NCBI GenBank assembly: GCA_015680685.1
Contig: MNCI01000001.1
Location: forward strand, 309,343 to 373,342
Direction: 5' to 3'
DNA: 64,000 bases
Source of the DNA: Gnetum montanum
Taxonomy: Eukaryota; Streptophyta; Gnetopsida; Gnetales; Gnetaceae
The notes under the pieces are model-generated. The model was not told the DNA's origin and searched no databases. It worked only from the letters and a program-made list of their open reading frames with translations. Below are positions 1 through 9,479 of this stretch, piece by piece (position 1 is the first letter of the stretch; each line of letters begins with the position of its first letter). The position numbers and the translations under genes are program-made.

Positions 1-1310
1 TGAGCGTACCCATGGCCCGGGCAACGATGTAACAATGTGTAATAGTGGGCCATGGCAACATCCAAGGGTTCGTGTGTACCTTGCTTCCAGCTTTGGATCT
101 GCTTATGAAAATTGGACACTCTGGAGTACGTTTGATACTTTTCATTGAACAGTTCTAGCATCGTACTCCACCTCCTAATGGTTTTCGGTTCTAAGGATCG
201 GTACCAGCTCTCTACTTCTTTGGTGAGTGTCCTTGGGAACAACTTAAGTTTCTACCACTCATTGTCTATATTTTGCAAGGCACAGGCATCATGGAATTCC
301 TGTAAATGATTTTGCGGATTAGCATTGTATCCCCCTTCAAACCGTGGGATGTTGTTCATGTCTAATCATTTGATCCGACTATCCTTTAAACGCCTTGTGG
401 GAATCCTAACTGCCTCCATTATGTCAAGCATACTTCAATTTGTGAGTAGGGGCTCATCATGATTATCTCTTTCATGATGCCTGTGATGTCTGCGTTGTTC
501 CCTACTCTCCCTACGTCCTTGCCCTTGTCCTATCTCTCGACCTTTCTGTCGAGGTCTTTCATCCTTTTTACTGTTATCCTCACCCTTGTGTTCATGGTGG
601 CTACGCCTAGATGTGGAAGGAGAGGATGAATGATGGGAAGAAGGGGAAGAAGAAGGGGAACCATCGCCATGATGATGTTTCCTACCTTCTCTTCAGCTGC
701 TACGGCCCCGATCGTTGTGACGATCAAAGTGCTCGTCCTTAGCATGAGTGGTTGTTCCCTTTGTGAACAACTGGTGTTCATGGGTATCAGAACCAGGGAT
801 ATGTATCATTGATCATAAGTTTTGATACTCATCCTCTTCACCATCATTAGGAGGGGGAACATCCTTTGCTAAAGAACCCATGGTAAAGGGTTCCTCGTCT
901 CAGATTTCACTAAGGACATGTAGGGCTTTGTCCTTCAGAAAGGCATGTTGACTCTCCTGCCTTAAATCTCTCATACATTGGGCATCTGTGGGATAATAAT
1001 CCCTCATGTCAAAATCTTCCACAACGTATTCTGCGAAATGCTTGTGCATGCCAATCTGTACCAAGGCACGGAAAAGCATGCAAGAGATTGATCAATTTGG
1101 GGGTAACACAATGTTACCTTGCAAATCTCTCCATCACAGTTGCTCATCCTAATGGAGAACAAAAGTAAAATCTAAAATATACTCATCAGGATGAGTATAT
1201 GTCATCTTATATTGTTGAGGCACTAGTTGATTTTGGTTATGCTTTTTATCTTGCCGACTGTCTCGTGTGTGGTCCTTAGGTGGTGAGTTGCTCTTATGAG
1301 AAGAAGGCAT
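1..1310 (-). pseudogene. gag: Broken gag of element Z
   Basis: Translation on the minus strand begins MPSSHKSN at 1310 and breaks after about 50 codons and again later. A linker at about 720-430 is rich in Ser, His, Arg and Lys. The part at 360-1 is a good Retrotrans_gag-type domain (PF03732 by eye): IPRFEGGYNANPQNHLQEFH, then KLKLFPRTLTKEVESWYRSL, then a track through LFNEKY and WKQGTHEPLDVA. A TAG stop interrupts the Trp-rich stretch at DNEW. Gag forms the virus-like particle core. The carboxy end and all of pol lie beyond the left edge. Confidence 0.8.
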
Positions 1311-1432
1311 TTTTTATCGGTGTGCTAAATTCACCATTATATAATTTTTATTTGATTAACCTAAAGGTTTGTTAAGGCTTACAATGATGTGAGTGATATC
1401 CCTTATGTTCTATTCGGCGCACAAACACTTAG

Positions 1433-1450
1433 TCCCTAGCAACGGTGCCT
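1433..1450 (-). promoter_or_regulatory. tRNA-Asp-like primer-binding site of element Z
   Basis: On the minus strand the 18 bases read AGGCACCGTTGCTAGGGA. They match the common plant Ty3 primer site TGGCGCCGTTGCCGGGGA, complementary to the 3' end of tRNA-Asp, at about 14 of 18 positions. The site lies one base inside the LTR. Confidence 0.7.
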
Positions 1451-2258
1451 ATGATGAGTGGCGAGGTACCCCTACACTCAACCATACAAAACAAGCATAG
1501 CATGTGCGATCCGGTTGAACTCCACACACTAAATGCCTAAGCACCCCATGGAACACTTGGGGTTAATCATTTGTTGTCTTCCCAGACTTGTTGTTATCAT
1601 GGTGTATGGTTAAGTAAGTCCGAGGTATATGATTTTTTTGGTCTTATCTGGTTTTATGTCTTCTATACTAAGAGCAAAGGGTTGAGAAACTAACTAACTC
1701 TAACTAATGTCATAAGTCTAAATTAACTAGCGTCAGCATCCATTCCCACTTACTGTACACACCCTGAACTGTGCAACTACGGCTACCAAACGCTAATCGT
1801 TACTGGGATCACCACACGTAATGCACGTGCTCGAAGTGGTCGTGCAGCCAATTCCTTGACTAGCCGTACACATCCGTAGATGCTCGTAATCAAGTCGTAC
1901 TCGTCCCACGTTCTAGGAGACAAGGGGGAGAGAATCTAATCCTGATGAGTAGCCGATTCCTTGGTTAGCTGTACACATTTGTCAATGCTCGTAACCAAGT
2001 TGTACTCATGTCGCGCTAACAACAGGTAAGAAATAACATGTAATAAACCTATCCATGTATTGCAAGGTTTATCCACAAAGCTCATCTTTATTACCATACA
2101 CAACTTACGTTCAGGTACAAAGATGCTCGAATAAAGAACTGTTCACTTGGGGACTCCTACTGCAGGCACATGGAAAATATTCTATCTCTGGGGTGATCAA
2201 TCCGCCAGAGCTTCGCTACTTCTAGCCTAGGATTCGAAATGAGGGGAGTGCAACCTCT

Positions 2259-2266
2259 TATTTATA
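2259..2266 (-). promoter_or_regulatory. TATA-like box in the LTR of element Z
   Basis: The minus strand reads TATAAATA, continuing into AAGAGG, about 100 bp from the outer LTR end. This is a typical position for the U3 promoter driving the element towards lower coordinates. It is a motif match only. Confidence 0.5.
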
Positions 2267-2279
2267 GATTTTGCAGCAG

Positions 2280-2360
2280 ATCGCGATATCACATAGGATG
2301 CGATATCGTGATGGCCGCGATATTGCGTACGCGATATCGTGGCTCATGCGATATCACGTC
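2280..2360. repeat. Cluster of GCGATATC palindromic motifs
   Basis: Five copies of GCGATATC or a one-base variant occur near 2283, 2300, 2317, 2331 and 2349. CGATATCG is its own reverse complement, and CpG is otherwise scarce in this window. The cluster lies just upstream of the TATA-like box in the promoter part of the Z LTR, so a repeated protein-binding site is plausible (inference). Confidence 0.6.
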
Positions 2361-2366
2361 TCATCA

Positions 2367-2930
2367 GAAGGAAACTAATTAAACCATAATAACAAGAGTA
2401 GAATCACCAACATCCAATAGCCATGCACATATCAACACCCAAACCAAGCATGATCCAGTTATCCAAACAAGATGTTACCAACTCAAAAATGTAATAAGAT
2501 GATCAAAAAAATTAAAGCTTGAAAGAATGCATTTAAAAATAATATGAGAGATTAAAAGAACAAGATAAAGATTTAAAATAACCAATGAGGAAAGCCACAA
2601 ATTGATCAATATCTAGTCTAAGAAATACTTACTTATGCAAGAAAAGTATCTAATAATTGAGAACCCAAAAGAGAATACATTATATTCAACAAGGGTATAA
2701 GATTCGTCAAGGTTATAAGAAGGTTTGGGATCAAGGAAACCAAGAACTAGATTTAACTAGAGGGCTAAACTTCATAAAAAATAAGGTTGTTACTAAGCTA
2801 AGCTTGCAAAGGAGATGTATCTAAAAATATGAGAAAACTTAAAGAAGACATCTATAAGAGAAAAGAAATATCTATAGGAGGAAAAAGACATCTTGGACAA
2901 TGTAAAGATGTCTACACTAGAGAGGGCCAA
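2367..2930. other. A-rich flank between elements Z and A
   Basis: I see no gene. The plus strand is A-rich, with repeated gacatct/agatgtc words near 2835-2912. The right flank of element A (22212-22245) has the same words in the same order (gacatctt...agatgtct). Element A may therefore have entered an older repeat carrying these motifs, but the target duplication is not clear: 2926-2930 is gccaa and 22212-22216 is gagac. Confidence 0.4.
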
Positions 2931-4601
2931 TGAAACACCACCAAATTTGTGCTACAACATCTTGACTATGAATTTGTCTAAGTGTCAACATGAGGAAAAT
3001 TGTTTCTATGTGTTGGGACTATAGTCTCCATTACACCATAGTGTAGTTAGCTTAGTGGAGAACATAGTCAACACTAGAGGCTAGTTTTGCAAATTTTCCT
3101 AAGTGTCAAGCTAGCAACTACAAAGCATGCTTGGCATGGAAGAAAGTGCTAAGTCTATGCTCTCCACTACACTAGAGCATAGTCAAGCATAGTTAGCATG
3201 GAAGAAAAAATTTGGCAAAATTTTTTAACTATTGAGACTATGCTCTCCACCAAATTGGAGTGTAGTCAAGCGTAGATAGCATCAAGGCCCAGTTTTTTGT
3301 AGTTTTTTCTAACTGTTGAGACTACACTCTCCACTACCTTGGAGCATAGTCAATTGGAAGCTAGATTTTGCAAAATTTCTTCTATGTGCTAGGACTATGC
3401 TCACCCCCAATCGGGAGTGTAGTCAGCCTCCCCTAGAGCATAGTTAGCAAATGACCACCTTTTTTTGAAAAATTTTGCTAGGTGTTGGACTATGCTCTTC
3501 ACTAGCCCAAAGCATAGTCAAGCATAGACATGCCAAATAGCCTCCAAACGCCTTCACAATGCAACACGAGCATTCAAATCAACTCCAACACACCTTCAAT
3601 AAGTAGCATGCATCTTTTTGACATTCCCTTTTGTCCCAAAATTGTAACTATGTTTGACACCACTCGAGTTAGTGAACAGTGTAGTCTTGAAGTGAAGTCT
3701 TCAAACTTGCATTTTTTGCAATTTTTTCATGTACATTGTGGTCTTTTTGGTACATGAACATGTATTTGACAGTGTATTCATAGTTTGGAAATTTCATAGA
3801 GTCCATTGAAGCACAATAGAGCATAAAACTATTTGCCTCAGTGGAGAGCGTAGTTGGGTGCAACATAGTCCCAACTATCCCACTACCACATGGCAACTGA
3901 TCCACATTTCATGGGAAACCTAGCCTTATAAATATCCCAGCCATCTACATTTTAGTAGTTGGCATTTTTTATGGTTGGCATTCTTGGTATTTGGCATTTT
4001 GAAAGAACATTTGGCATCTAAGAAATGCAAGGCATCTAAACACCATTGTAATCTACCATAGATCACCATAGACCATCACAATCCACTGCACACGATGGTG
4101 GCCTCCTAACAGGCATAAACACCATGGTAGAACATCCATCTTCATGACCAAATACCTTGATACTATGACTACACTATCTACTACACCTATTGTACATTGC
4201 ATACCTCCTCACCCCTTTTGAGATTAACTATGCTCAACCCCATTTGGCGTGGTCTTGCTTTCTCTCTTTCTATCCTCCTATGCATCTTTAGCATTTTTCA
4301 TTTGAATTTTGGCATTTTCTTTGCATTTTCACTATTTTTTATGCATAAAAACACATTAACACCCTCATTTTCAATGGAAACCCTTAACTACAATCACCAT
4401 CATTGACATCATAAACACCATGTAAACACTTTAGCACTGTTTTGGCATTGCATTCTATAAGTTCTCATGCAATTGATAAGACCATTCTGGGCACCTCGTC
4501 TCCACCTCTAGCAGACCCTTATACAAATGAAAGGTTAAATTTCTGCACTCATGAACCTCTCAGTGTTCCCATTCTAGCCTCTAACATTTTTAGTTGCTAT
4601 A
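2931..4601 (+). repeat. 5' LTR of element A
   Basis: It starts TGAAACACCACC and aligns with 20552-22211 to the end, through shared blocks such as gaatttgtctaagtg, the array of gagcatagtc palindromes, and the segment ending acatttttag near 4592. It is followed at once by the primer-binding site. The 5' boundary is uncertain by about 20 bp because agaggg(g)ccaa precedes both copies. The copies differ at many sites, mostly by transitions, indicating an old insertion. Confidence 0.75.
3005..3535. repeat. Array of GACTATGCTC...GAGCATAGTC palindromes in the 5' LTR of A
   Basis: About six units, spaced roughly 70-140 bp, each contain an inverted pair such as gactatgctctcc and ggagcatagtc with a loop of about 5-15 bases. 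Clear units start near 3020, 3150, 3237, 3321, 3396 and 3489. The right LTR has the same series at 20634-21170. Variants interchange cg, tg and ca at the same place (gagcgtagt, gagtgtagt, gagcatagt), the mark of methyl-CpG decay. The units could form hairpins in RNA or DNA, or bind a dimeric factor (inference). Confidence 0.7.
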
Positions 4602-4607
4602 GTTTTT

Positions 4608-4626
4608 TCATGCTAGAAGTAGAGCC
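4608..4626 (+). promoter_or_regulatory. Primer-binding site of element A (shared with B and C)
   Basis: The sequence tcatgctagaagtagagcc lies seven bases inside the left LTR. The equivalent place in C (61380-61395) reads tggcactagaaggagg, and in B (minus strand, 56609-56591) tagtgctagaaggatgacc, each preceded by a tatag/ttt junction. The common core (G)C(A/G)CTAGAAGG marks the shared primer site. I cannot name the tRNA with confidence. Confidence 0.6.
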
Positions 4627-5103
4627 AAATCTATTTCCCTCTTTCAAACTCTATTGGTTGTTGCCTCACATGCTCTGGGCTAGCATAGACTAAACACCCC
4701 TATGGACCTACCTTGTGTAGTAGCTATATCTTAGGCTAGTGTAGGTGTTGTCTATAAACTAGTTGGTGTAGATTGGACCCCATTGTCAGTTTCCCTGAAA
4801 CCCCACGTAGCAACCCCAAAGAATCCTTCCCTACACTTAGCTAATTTCTAGGCACTCTCAGTGGAGAGTGTAGTTGGCTCTCAATGTGGAGAGCATAGTC
4901 TCTAGACTTAGCCATTTTTCATGATTTTCAACACTTAGCCATTTTCTCCAAAGTTAGTCAATTTTTTACAATTTTCATACTTAGTCATTTTTCTTTCAAT
5001 TATCACCATGAACTCTAAACAACCTTCTACATCAGTCCTAAGCACACTCACTATCTTGCCTTCCTAGCAAGAAAATAAGATTAACCACCCTATCAGTCCT
5101 ACC
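4627..5103 (+). other. Leader of element A
   Basis: No gene is visible between the primer site and the gag start. It holds two further LTR-style motifs at about 4857-4910 (cagtggagagtgtagtt and gtggagagcatagtc), so the palindrome unit also occurs inside the element. This is the expected place for a packaging leader (inference). Confidence 0.4.
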
Positions 5104-7000
5104 ATGGCAAAGCCAAGGTACTCCCTTAGGTTGTGTCATCAAGATCCCAAATACACAATGCTCAATGATGAGTAGCACAACTTCATATACGTGAAAATTC
5201 ATGTGGGTCTATTCATAGACCTCTAAGATATGGAGGCCAAGCAAGGTTACAAGCTCATCAATCGAAATGGATGGAAGTACGTCCCTTCCTTTGTTGACTT
5301 CATTCCATTGACTGAGCCTTATCGGTGGATGCTTGCTCACCTCATCAGAATAAGTGAGTGTGAGGTAGGGATAGATTATGAGGAACCCTTGCAAGAAGAG
5401 TAGGATGAGTTCAAGCTTAATCTGATCATGAGAACTCTTTTCATATCTCCTTCAAGTAGACAACCCTTGATCTGGTCCCTTCACAATCTTGTCCACCTAT
5501 CTTCTTGGAGATAGTAATAGCTCCATTGTCATCCTCTAGGTTGACACCTATGGTGGCAACCCACTAAACACAGTACACATGCTAGGATGCAATACCTCCC
5601 ATCAATGTGCCCTTTATGGTATAGTCATAGCCTGCCCAACCATCCCTACCAACAACCATCATGCCTACTCAATCCTATGTGAACATCATGTATATTCCTT
5701 AGCCGCAAATGACTCAGGCATCTTATGTCCTACTTGTTTCATCTACATCTTTGGCAGTAGTCCAACTCATGCATATGTGATTTTCCTCGATCACTATGCC
5801 TACAGTGTAGCCTATGCAACAAGCATCCTACATGATCCCACAACCCACAGCTAGATCATGGGCCATCTAAATGGCACAATGGGTGGCACAACTGACATAG
5901 CTTACTGCTACATCTCAAGGCTTGGATCAAGCATTCCAACTAATCCAAATCATAATATAAGAGTTCAAGTAGCTCAAAGCTACCTCCTCTGAAATAGTAC
6001 ACATGGTGGACTTCTACCAGGATGATCCCATAAGTCTTGTTGTTTCACCATTGACTCTCCCAACAGGAATCCCACTTTCTCACTTCATGAAGTACAATGA
6101 TGCATGGTATCCTAACACTCACCTTGTGACTTTTCAATTTGAATTCTTGCTACTACAAGCATGGCCACACACCATCATACATGTGTTTTTCATGTCCCTT
6201 ATCAGCAAGGCACTTGATTGGTACTGGGAATTACCTAGGGCCTCCATCTCCTCTCTAGAGGATCTACTTAGTTAATTCATCACACGATTCACGTATAACT
6301 TGAAGGAAAAAACCACTCTTGACCAACTAATGCAAATCAAGTAGGGCCATCAAAGCCCATGTAGAAATTTATCCAATGCTCAAGTTCTTCACTGAATGAA
6401 ATCCATAAGCCAATCACTAAAACACACTTTTTGGCAATCTTCAAGGGTGTAGTCAATGACTTTATTAAGTCAAAACTATACTATCTAGCACTACAATCCC
6501 TAAACCAAGCATTTACACAAACAAAGAGCATACAAGACATAGTGGAAGCTAGCAAGGACCTAGCCTATGTGGACTATAACAACTTATACATGAAAAAGGA
6601 CAAGTGCAAGGGCAAATAAGCTACAACTATGGCAATTTTGGTGAATGAAGCCAAATCCACTAATCCAAAGCTGATAGCCAAGCCACCCAAGGCCCTGGCC
6701 AACAAGAAGACTGATGGCCCTAGCATTGTAACAACAAAGAAATATACATCATCTACAACCATAACACAAGTGGCTTCGAGGCCCAATTTTGAGCACAAGG
6801 ATCACTCAAAGTATACCCCATTGACCCTTAAATCGTTGAAACTCCTAGACCAACTGCTCAAGGCTAGACAAATCCAGTACAAGTAGATGTTCGAGGACAC
6901 TTGCAAAAGACATTATAGATATTTTAAGCTCTTGAGAAATCCCTCAGCTACAACCCCAGATGAGCCTCTAGTCCCTAAGCACTTTAGGATAGATTGGTTT
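5104..7000 (+). pseudogene. gag: Broken gag of element A
   Basis: The likely start is the ATG at 5104 in the context accATGG. It begins MAKPRYSLRLCHQDPKYT and is followed, after a TAG, by a segment through HNFIYVKIHVGLFIDL. B (from 55445, minus) and C (from 62321, plus) have equivalent amino-terminal regions, so this is a family trait. The gag core lies at 6003-6620: MVDFYQDDPISL, then QAWPHTIIHVFFMSL, ALDWYWELPRASISSLEDL and AIFKGVVNDFIKSKLYYL. The order of W-P, the ALDW block and the FKGVVNDF block repeats in B and C. A Lys-rich basic stretch follows at 6590-6720. Stops are mostly TAG, so no intact protein can be made. Confidence 0.8.
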
Positions 7001-7689
7001 TTCCACTATCGTTAGTTTCATAGCCACAACACTAACTTTTGCATGGCCCAATAGAATGACTTACAAAAGATGATTGATAGGGATGAGATGGTGCTTAACA
7101 CCACTAACCTAGTTCACCCACAGAACCAATCGATGATGGTATATAAGGATCCATTGAATGTAGATGATGCAAGGTACGTCATCAACACCATCAGCATTGA
7201 TGATAACCCAAAACCAGTGTAGCAACCATTCGTGGTCCACATGTCATTTGGCAACATAGGGGCCCCTCAGCCTCCACTAGTTTGAGGTTCCCTTTTATCA
7301 TTAAAGTGCTACTTCAAGTTCCCACAAAACCTTTTGTGTTTAGGATCCCACAGCACATTGCAATAGCAACAACCCTATCATCCTTTGTCATTAGAGTTCC
7401 ACAACATGCTTGTTCTTCCCCTACCCATAGTTCAATGATGGGTAATGCATTAATCCCTACCCATCCAAGATTCCATCCTATAGGCAATGCTAACAACCCA
7501 TATAGAGGGCAATCCAAGAGGCCTAATGAGTGGATATCTAATAAAATGCTTAGACAACATCAAGAGCAGAGAGCGCTAGGTCTGCCAAAACTAGTTTCCT
7601 TTTTGGTAGTCCCCATGGCCAAATCAACCGAAGAGGCCACTACTAGAAAGCCACAATTGAGCATTGAGGCTCCTAAACAAGCTAGGTAG

Positions 7690-8700
7690 ATTAAGCCTAA
7701 ATCTCCTTTGCAAGAGATCCATCTCCTAGGATGTATGAAGGAGGTCAAGGCCAACAAAATGATAGATAATGACAAAGACTTTCTACATGCATTAGCCTAG
7801 GTGAAGTAAGCCTTAAAGTAGAAAAACATAATGTTGAGCCTATATGACCTCATTATGACCTCCTCTACCCACTGTGAAGTGATAGTATGCATTTTGACCT
7901 CCATTCCTATCAAAGAAGACATCCTAGCTGATGAACACTCCATCCATGCTATGATGTTACCTCCTACATTCCAAAAATCAAGCTCAACACCCTTAGCATT
8001 TTGTGATGAGGTAATTAAGGTTGACCCTGACAAGGGTCAGGTCATCACAGTGTCCATGTTTATCATAATACACATTGGGCAATGTAAGGTCTATAGGGTG
8101 CATGTCAACAATGGGGTAGCAACAAACATCATCCCATACACCATCATTGACAAACTAGGCCTAGCTAAGTAGATCAAGCCCACAAAAACAACGTGCCTAA
8201 AGTCCTTTAATAGATCACACATTGTCATTAGTGGCATCTTCATGATAGCCTTCATGGTAGGGAAATAATTCTCCACAACTATTGAATTCATCATGATAGA
8301 GGAAATGTTAGGCTTCTACCTGATCTTGGGTAGGCCATGTCTAGCCCAGTTATAGGCCATCTCCTCTTCCATCCACCAAGAAATCCACCTTCTATATGAA
8401 GGTGGTGAGGTAATTATCCATGGCAACAATGCAAACCCTATAGCCATTAACAACATTGACATAGAGCAAGGGTCAGAGGTGGAGTTCCTTGATGATGCAC
8501 CCACAGTGAAGGACGATAGCGAAACACATGAGGCTAAACCACTTGAGTTAGCAGAAGAAACCAGTGGCCTCCGAGAGGTCACTTTATGTGTTGAATTACC
8601 CTTTAACATAGTAAATGAAGGTCAAGGGGAGTACCATATAGTATCATCTAGGCCCTATAGGCTCCCTAACCCACACCGAGCTAGGAAGCAACTGCGTGAC
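7690..8700 (+). pseudogene. Protease region of element A
   Basis: A linker at 7700-7860 leads to a retropepsin-like core at about 8085-8170, reading VHVNNGVATNIIPYTIIDKL. An ILGRP-type motif follows at about 8318-8337 (YLILGRPCLAQL). Retropepsins need Asp in a D-(S/T)-G triad; here the corresponding place reads NNG, so the catalytic Asp appears lost. An acidic segment follows at 8460-8560 and the frame ends at 8701. In the family this enzyme cuts the Gag-Pol polyprotein. The reverse transcriptase, normally next, begins only at about 15330. Confidence 0.7.
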
Positions 8701-8999
8701 TAAAGCATCCCCTTAGTCCAACATGTGCTAAGTGCCTACCTACCCTTTGCTTGTACATTTAGCCATGCATTTCATTTTTTGCTTACATTGGATTTTTCTA
8801 TGCATTTACATTTAGCTTTATTTCCTAGACTATGCATTGTCCACTTTTTTTATGTATTTGTTTGCTTTGTTTATGCATTTTTCTTAGTTTACGTAGTTAC
8901 TTGTTTAGTTTACCCTTCATAGTTGTTAACTTACACATGAAAAACATAAAAACAAATAAAATCGAAAAAGCTAAAATCATAAAAAAGAGAAATAGCATC

Positions 9000-9255
9000 A
9001 CTATGGCTTGCCATGGACTTAAACTACTAATGTGTGGCCCGAAATGGCCTAAAACTATCACTATGATCCACCATGGCCTTAAACTAGTGACTCGTGGCCT
9101 AGAATGGCCTAAAACTACCATGCCTCATTTCCTAACTCGCAACTTGAAATGGCCTTAAACTAGAAATCATCATGGCCCAAAATCACCTTAAACTAGCATT
9201 GGCCCTGCTGCTATGGCCTTAAACTCACATGGGGCTTGCAATGGCCTAGTTACAT
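9000..9255 (+). repeat. Minisatellite with TGGCCTTAAACTA core, first array in A
   Basis: Seven or eight degenerate units of about 30-37 bp each contain (a)tggcc(t)taaact followed by ag, at about 9002, 9045, 9080, 9107, 9152, 9180 and 9217. Related arrays occur after the integrase of A at 18850-19105, at 15085-15200, and in element B on the minus strand at 51440-51790. Their recurrence after protease or integrase shows they are a family component. Confidence 0.7.
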
Positions 9256-9479
9256 TATCACCGCATAGTCTTAATTTAGCACATTCACTCATCACATAGC
9301 AAGAATAAAATGTTGATAATAATAAAACCAAAAATTTACACATTACAAATTATATATAGCAAACACATCCATTACATATCACATGAATAATCATACACAG
9401 CATCAGCATCAGCATCATGTAGCAAAATATACAACAAAAATGCAAAAATGCCTAATAGTAGGGCCACATCAAGACATGC

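Larger units (their letters stand above)
1..2366 (-). mobile_element. Element Z: 5' part of a Ty3-type LTR retrotransposon
   Basis: Reading the minus strand, the order is LTR (2366-1452), primer-binding site (1450-1433) and a broken gag reading frame (1310 down to 1), so the element continues off the left edge. The LTR termini form a perfect 7-bp inverted repeat (TGATGAG/CTCATCA). The primer site begins one base after the LTR, as required for reverse transcription. The five bases outside the LTR at 2367-2371 are gaagg; the matching target duplication would lie outside the window. No polymerase is visible here, so assignment to Ty3 rests on the gag domain. Confidence 0.8.
1452..2366 (-). repeat. 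5' LTR of element Z (915 bp)
   Basis: The plus strand begins TGATGAG at 1452 and ends CTCATCA at 2366, a perfect short terminal inverted repeat with TG...CA ends. A primer-binding site lies immediately inside it. On the minus strand it holds a TATA-like box near 2262, downstream of a cluster of GCGATATC palindromes at 2283-2356. Only this copy is in the window, so LTR identity cannot be measured. Confidence 0.78.
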
